A model generated the notes under the pieces. That model made no database searches, was not told the origin of the DNA, and was given only the letters and a program-made list of their open reading frames with translations. From Bordetella petrii (GTDB lineage: Bacteria; Pseudomonadota; Gammaproteobacteria; Burkholderiales; Burkholderiaceae_B): DNA of 64,000 nt. Each line of letters begins with the position of its first letter. The stretch's first letter is position 1. The DNA is taken from assembly GCA_017745595.1 (NCBI GenBank), contig WMBV01000001.1, positions 1 through 64,000 of the forward strand. The letters are read 5' to 3'. Positions 60,623 to 64,000 of this stretch are shown here, one piece after another. The position numbers and the translations under genes were made by a program.

Positions 60623-61414
60623 TCAAGCCGCAACAAAAGCGGCGAGGATCGCTTCGTCGAGGGGCAAGCAGATTTGTACCATCGGAGCCGGCAGGTCGCC
60701 ATCGGCGTCTTGCCGCAGGCGCCGGGCCAGCGCCGGATGGGTGACGATGCAACGAGAGGCGGACCACCAGGCTTGCAGCCCATGCTGCCGGACTTGCGCC
60801 TGCACCGCCGCCAGCCCTTCGCCGCTGGTCAGCAGCCACGTGGCCGAAGCGCCCTGCCCGGCCCACTGGCGCAGGCACGGCACGGCCGCCGCCGGCCAGG
60901 GCGCGGGCTGGCGCCGATAGACGGCGTGCCGCAACACCTGGGCGCCGGCGTTTTCAAGCTGCTCGGCCAACCAGTCGCGCCCTTGCGTGCCGCGTACCAG
61001 CAAGACCCTGCGCGGCAACGGGCCGCGCGCGGTCAGCACCGTCCACAAGGCTTCTGAATCGTGGGTAGGGGCCTCCGGCGGCGGGCACAGAACTGTTGCA
61101 TCCGCGCCAAAGCCCGGCAGTTCGCGCAAGGCGCGCGCGCTGGCCGGACCGACGGTGGCGGCGGGCGTGGCGGCCGGCCACGAGGCCTGGCCAGCCACGC
61201 TTTGCAGTTGCTGCAGGTACAGGCGCGCCGCATTGCCGCTGACGAACACCACCAGGTCGTAGTGTTGCGGCAACGGCAGTTGGGTCGCCTGGGCGGGCAA
61301 GGGCTGGATTTCGAGGGCCGGCAATTCGAGCACCTGCCAGCCCAGGGCGCGCAGCGGGACGGCCAGCGCGTCGTTGCGGCCGTCGGGCCGGGTCAGGATG
61401 GCAATACGCGACAT
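60623..61414 (-). CDS. hemD: Uroporphyrinogen-III synthase
   Basis: This 263-residue enzyme is of normal HemD size and has two similar alpha/beta halves. Landmarks are TRPDGRNDALAVPLRALGW at the N terminus, VVFVSGNAARLYL near 65, VGPASARAL near 95 and a conserved TSGEG near 195. It cyclises hydroxymethylbilane to uroporphyrinogen III with inversion of ring D. The start at 61414 follows hemC by 47 bases. Confidence 0.93.
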   Translation of the reverse strand: MSRIAILTRPDGRNDALAVPLRALGWQVLELPALEIQPLPAQATQLPLPQHYDLVVFVSGNAARLYLQQLQSVAGQASWPAATPAATVGPASARALRELPGFGADATVLCPPPEAPTHDSEALWTVLTARGPLPRRVLLVRGTQGRDWLAEQLENAGAQVLRHAVYRRQPAPWPAAAVPCLRQWAGQGASATWLLTSGEGLAAVQAQVRQHGLQAWWSASRCIVTHPALARRLRQDADGDLPAPMVQICLPLDEAILAAFVAA

Positions 61415-61461
61415 GGGCACTCTCAGTGACGGCCCCGATCGGACGGCGCCGGCCGGCGCCG

Positions 61462-62403
61462 TCAGGAGGCCGAGGGGTCTTGCAGTTCGGCCAGGATGGC
61501 GTCGGCGCCGTTGGCCAGCAATTCTTGCGCGGCGGCCTGCCCGATGGCCAGTGCCTGGCCGGCCGGCCCGGCATGCTGGCAACGGATCGTGCGGGTGCCG
61601 TCGGGCGCAGCCACCAGGGCGCGCAACGACAGGGTGCCGCCGTCGAGCTGCGCATAGGCCGCCAGGGGCACCTGGCACGACCCGCCCAGAACGCGCGATA
61701 CCGCGCGTTCGGCCACGACGCAGGCGGTGGTGCTGGCGCAGGCCAGCGGCGCCAGCCAAGTGCGCAGGTCGTTGCGGTCGTTGCGGATCTCGATGCCCAG
61801 CGCCCCCTGCCCGGCCGCCGGCAGGCTGTCTTCGGGTTCGAGCAGGCTGCGGATGCGCGCGCCCAGGCCCAGCCGCTGCAGGCCGGCGGCAGCCAGCACG
61901 ATGGCGGCGTAATCGCCGCGGTCGAGCTTGCCCAGGCGGGTATCCAGGTTGCCCCGCAGAGGCTTGACCGACAGGTGCGGGTAGCGCTGGCGGATCTGGG
62001 ATTCGCGGCGCAGGCTTGAAGTGCCGACGATCGCGCCGGCGGGCAGTTCGGCCAGCGAGCCATATTGGCTGGACACGAACGCATCGCGGGGATCGGCGCG
62101 TTCGAGGATGGCGCACAGTTCGAATGGCGCCTGCAGGTCGACCGGGACGTCTTTCAGGGAATGGACGGCCAGGTCGGCCCGGCCGTCGAGCAAGGCGGTT
62201 TCGAGCTCTTTGACGAACAGGCCCTTGCCGCCGACCTTGGACAAGGTGCGATCGAGGATCTGGTCGCCGCGGGTGGTGAGCGTCAGCAGTTCGACGGCGC
62301 AGTCGGGATACAGGGCGCGCAGGCGGTCGCGCACGTGCTCGGCTTGCCAAAGGGCAAGCCGGCTGGCGCGAGTGGCGATGACGAGGCGTTGCGGAACGGA
62401 CAC
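61462..62403 (-). CDS. hemC: Porphobilinogen deaminase (hydroxymethylbilane synthase)
   Basis: This 313-residue enzyme has [40 protein letters not shown] with the catalytic Asp, and [23 protein letters not shown] carries the Cys that holds the dipyrromethane cofactor. It polymerises four porphobilinogen units. It is the first gene of the hemC-hemD-hemX-hemY-ppa run. Confidence 0.97.
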   Translation of the reverse strand: MSVPQRLVIATRASRLALWQAEHVRDRLRALYPDCAVELLTLTTRGDQILDRTLSKVGGKGLFVKELETALLDGRADLAVHSLKDVPVDLQAPFELCAILERADPRDAFVSSQYGSLAELPAGAIVGTSSLRRESQIRQRYPHLSVKPLRGNLDTRLGKLDRGDYAAIVLAAAGLQRLGLGARIRSLLEPEDSLPAAGQGALGIEIRNDRNDLRTWLAPLACASTTACVVAERAVSRVLGGSCQVPLAAYAQLDGGTLSLRALVAAPDGTRTIRCQHAGPAGQALAIGQAAAQELLANGADAILAELQDPSAS

Positions 62404-62411
62404 GAACTGCG

Positions 62412-62525
62412 TCAGATCAGGCTGGAGAAGATGACCGAGGCGATGACGCCCAGGACGGCCAGCACCAGCAGACCTTGCAGCAGGCTCAGGCCGGATTCGG
62501 GATTTTCGCTTTTACGCAGACTCAT
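62412..62525 (-). CDS. 37-residue single-pass membrane protein
   Basis: The predicted peptide has a polar basic start ([12 protein letters not shown]) and one hydrophobic helix from about residue 13 to the end ([20 protein letters not shown]). The ATG overlaps the last codons of terC by 14 bases and is preceded by AAGGA at 8 bases, a good ribosome site. It lies between terC and hemC on the same strand. I recognise no family; its size and shape suggest a small membrane regulator or accessory subunit. Confidence 0.65.
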   Translation of the reverse strand: MSLRKSENPESGLSLLQGLLVLAVLGVIASVIFSSLI

Positions 62526-63231
62526 GGGCGGATTCCTTGGAGGCATTCTTACGGCTGGCAAACCACCGGCCCACAAGAATGACCAAGAGCGCGCCGATGA
62601 CTTCGGCAGCGATTTTAACCGTAGTCGGCTGTACGCCGAATTGATTCACGATGACCACGTCGGTAATGAACATGCCGCCGGCGATCCAGCCCAGCAGGCC
62701 CGCGCCGAAGGTCACGACCAGGGGGTAGCGGTCGATGAGCTTCAATACCAGTGTGCTGCCCCAGATGATGATGGGCACGCTGACGATCAGGCCGAACGCG
62801 ACCAGGCCGATCTGGTGGCCTTCGTGGGCGTTCTGGGCCGCGCCCGCGATGGCGATGACGTTGTCGAGGCTCATGACGAAATCGGCCACGATGATGGTCT
62901 TGACCGCGCTGGCAATGGACGTGCCGCCCTTGATGTTGCCGTGGGAGTCGTCTTCGGGAATCAGCAGTTTGACGCCGATCCAGAGCAGCAGCAGGCCGCC
63001 GACGATTTTCAGGAACGGAATGGCCAGCAGGGTCAGGGCGAAGGCGATGAGCACGACGCGCAGGATGATGGCGCCGGCGGTGCCCCACAGGATGCCCTGC
63101 ATGCGTTGCTTGGGCGCCAGATTGCGGCAGGCGAGCGCGATGACCACGGCATTATCGCCACCCAGCAGGATGTCGATAAGAATTATCTGGAACACCGCCG
63201 CCCAACTCAGCGTCTGGAAAAACTCAAGCAC
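62512..63231 (-). CDS. TerC family integral membrane protein (YjbE type)
   Basis: This 239-residue protein has seven predicted membrane segments and two acidic, inverted repeat motifs: LGGDNAVVIALACRNL near residue 23 and DFVMSLDNVIAIAGAA near 116. TerC/YjbE proteins are linked to metal (manganese) export and metalation of exported enzymes. It uses a GTG start with GGGGGT upstream. A paralogue lies immediately upstream on the same strand. Confidence 0.9.
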   Translation of the reverse strand: MLEFFQTLSWAAVFQIILIDILLGGDNAVVIALACRNLAPKQRMQGILWGTAGAIILRVVLIAFALTLLAIPFLKIVGGLLLLWIGVKLLIPEDDSHGNIKGGTSIASAVKTIIVADFVMSLDNVIAIAGAAQNAHEGHQIGLVAFGLIVSVPIIIWGSTLVLKLIDRYPLVVTFGAGLLGWIAGGMFITDVVIVNQFGVQPTTVKIAAEVIGALLVILVGRWFASRKNASKESAHESA

Positions 63232-63292
63232 TTTAGACCCCCAGGGAATTTATTGACTGAAACAGTAATGCACGCCGGCCGCGCACCGGCGC

Positions 63293-63319
63293 GGGTGGCG
63301 GGCGCAAGGCGCGCCACCC
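63293..63319. terminator. Possible hairpin between the two terC paralogues
   Basis: GGGTGGCG and CGCCACCC form an 8-base-pair stem with an 11-base GC-rich loop, 24 bases beyond the stop of the upstream TerC gene. No T-run follows, so termination is uncertain. Confidence 0.35.
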
Positions 63320-63343
63320 AGAGTGCGAATCTATTATTGTAGT

Positions 63344-64000
63344 TCAGCTTTGAGTCAGCATCTTTTGACGTGCCAGGAAAATTTTCCCTAAACCCAGCAC
63401 GATCAGCGCCCCCGCCGCACCGGCAATGAGCGCCAGCTGGTGCTGCGTCAGGCCCAGCGCCGTGTCGATGCGCGCCACCGAGTCTTGCAGCGCGGGATCG
63501 CCTACCAGCAGTTCGCCGGCAATGAAGCCCAACAGCGCCGCGCCCACCCACACGATAAGGGGAAAGCGTTCGATGACTTTAAGCAACAGAGTGCTGCCAA
63601 AAATGACCAACGGGATGCTGATCGCCAGGCCGACCACCAGCAAGGTGGTGTCGCCCATGGCGGCGGCGGCCACTGCGACGACGTTGTCCAGGCTCATGAC
63701 CAGGTCGGCGATCATGATGGTACGGATGGCCGACAACAGGCTGCCATGCTGTTTGCCTTCGCCGTCTTCCTCGCCTTCGGGCAGGAGCAGCGACACGCCG
63801 ATGTAGACCAGCAGCAGCGCGCCGATCAGCTTCAGCCAGGGCAGCAGCAACAGCTTGGCCGCGACCAGGGTCAAGATGATACGCATGATGATCGCGGCGG
63901 CCGAGCCGACCACGATGGCCTTTTTCTGCTGTGTGGGAGGCAGCGAGCGCGCGGCGAGCGCGATGACCACGGCGTTGTCGCCGGATAGCAGGATGTTGAC
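63344..64000 (-). CDS. TerC family integral membrane protein, cut by the window edge
   Basis: At least 218 residues are visible; the reading frame stays open to the last base, so the true start is outside the window. It carries the same repeat motifs as its neighbour: ILLSGDNAVVIALAARSL at the edge and DLVMSLDNVVAVAAAAMG further on. It ends with KIFLARQKMLTQS. The tandem arrangement with the gene at 62512 points to duplication. Confidence 0.9.
   Translation of the reverse strand, partial: VNILLSGDNAVVIALAARSLPPTQQKKAIVVGSAAAIIMRIILTLVAAKLLLLPWLKLIGALLLVYIGVSLLLPEGEEDGEGKQHGSLLSAIRTIMIADLVMSLDNVVAVAAAAMGDTTLLVVGLAISIPLVIFGSTLLLKVIERFPLIVWVGAALLGFIAGELLVGDPALQDSVARIDTALGLTQHQLALIAGAAGALIVLGLGKIFLARQKMLTQS

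Noticed and set aside
1-64000. tRNA, rRNA, CRISPR arrays and riboswitches
   Set aside because: No cloverleaf-like segment, spaced direct repeats or recognisable riboswitch core was noticed on reading either strand.

Overview
The window looks like chromosome of a high-GC betaproteobacterium of the Alcaligenaceae (Bordetella/Achromobacter type). The pointers are four Bug-type (tripartite tricarboxylate transporter) solute receptors, CaiB/BaiF CoA-transferases, the guaB-guaA pair and a hemC-hemD-hemX-hemY operon next to ppa. This assignment is an inference from gene content and codon style; no rRNA or marker gene is present. I saw no tRNA, rRNA, CRISPR array, integrase or intact insertion sequence.

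Layout. (1) 15-1270: cbpA-cbpM chaperone pair. (2) 1371-4958, minus: an iron-uptake operon (TonB-dependent siderophore receptor, PepSY membrane protein, small membrane protein) behind a Fur-box-like sequence. (3) 5098-30546: a large accessory catabolic region in several divergent transcription units. It holds a complete TctA/TctB/Bug transporter plus a second Bug receptor, an MFS carrier and chrA. Its enzymes are an HMG-CoA-lyase-like enzyme, a MmgE/PrpD protein, two CaiB CoA-transferases, a split MaoC/FAS1-type hydratase, two acyl-CoA dehydrogenases, an HpcH aldolase, an ene-reductase, a fumarate-reductase-like flavoprotein, a ThDP enzyme and four ring- or lactone-type hydrolases. An IclR regulator sits in the middle. 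A palindrome, AATTTGC-N3-GCAAATT, is present as two exact copies and at least six degenerate copies in front of these units, including the IclR gene. I therefore read the region as one regulon. (4) 30734-32140: an NADP-binding oxidoreductase and a short-chain dehydrogenase broken by an apparent one-base frameshift. (5) 32263-39220, minus: fused HyuA/HyuB hydantoinase, GntR regulator, Bug receptor and DAO-family oxidase, with GntR-like operators upstream.

(6) 39610-42759, minus: guaB and guaA, separated by a strong intrinsic terminator-like hairpin. (7) 42926-46081: a DUF2239 protein and a three-gene unit (class II aldolase, Bug receptor, GntR) behind a perfect TGATCTGTATACAGATCA palindrome. 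(8) 46303-47133: a methyltransferase. (9) 47193-56135, minus: a compact Tad/Flp pilus locus of ten mostly overlapping genes, with an FHA-TadA fusion and a terminal DUF192 protein. No tadZ or tadV is present in it. (10) 56313-64000, minus: an entericidin-like lipoprotein, a fumarylacetoacetase-family hydrolase, ppa, hemY-hemX-hemD-hemC, a 37-residue membrane protein and two TerC-family proteins, the last cut by the window edge.

How the genes may work together in region 3 (inference). TctABC and the Bug receptors would import a carboxylate. CaiB enzymes would make the CoA thioester, the two acyl-CoA dehydrogenases and the MaoC/FAS1 pair would desaturate and hydrate it, and the HMG-CoA-lyase-like or HpcH enzyme would cleave it. 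The lactonase, dienelactone hydrolase, TIM-barrel amidohydrolase and fumarylacetoacetase-type enzyme would open cyclic precursors. The substrate cannot be named from sequence alone.
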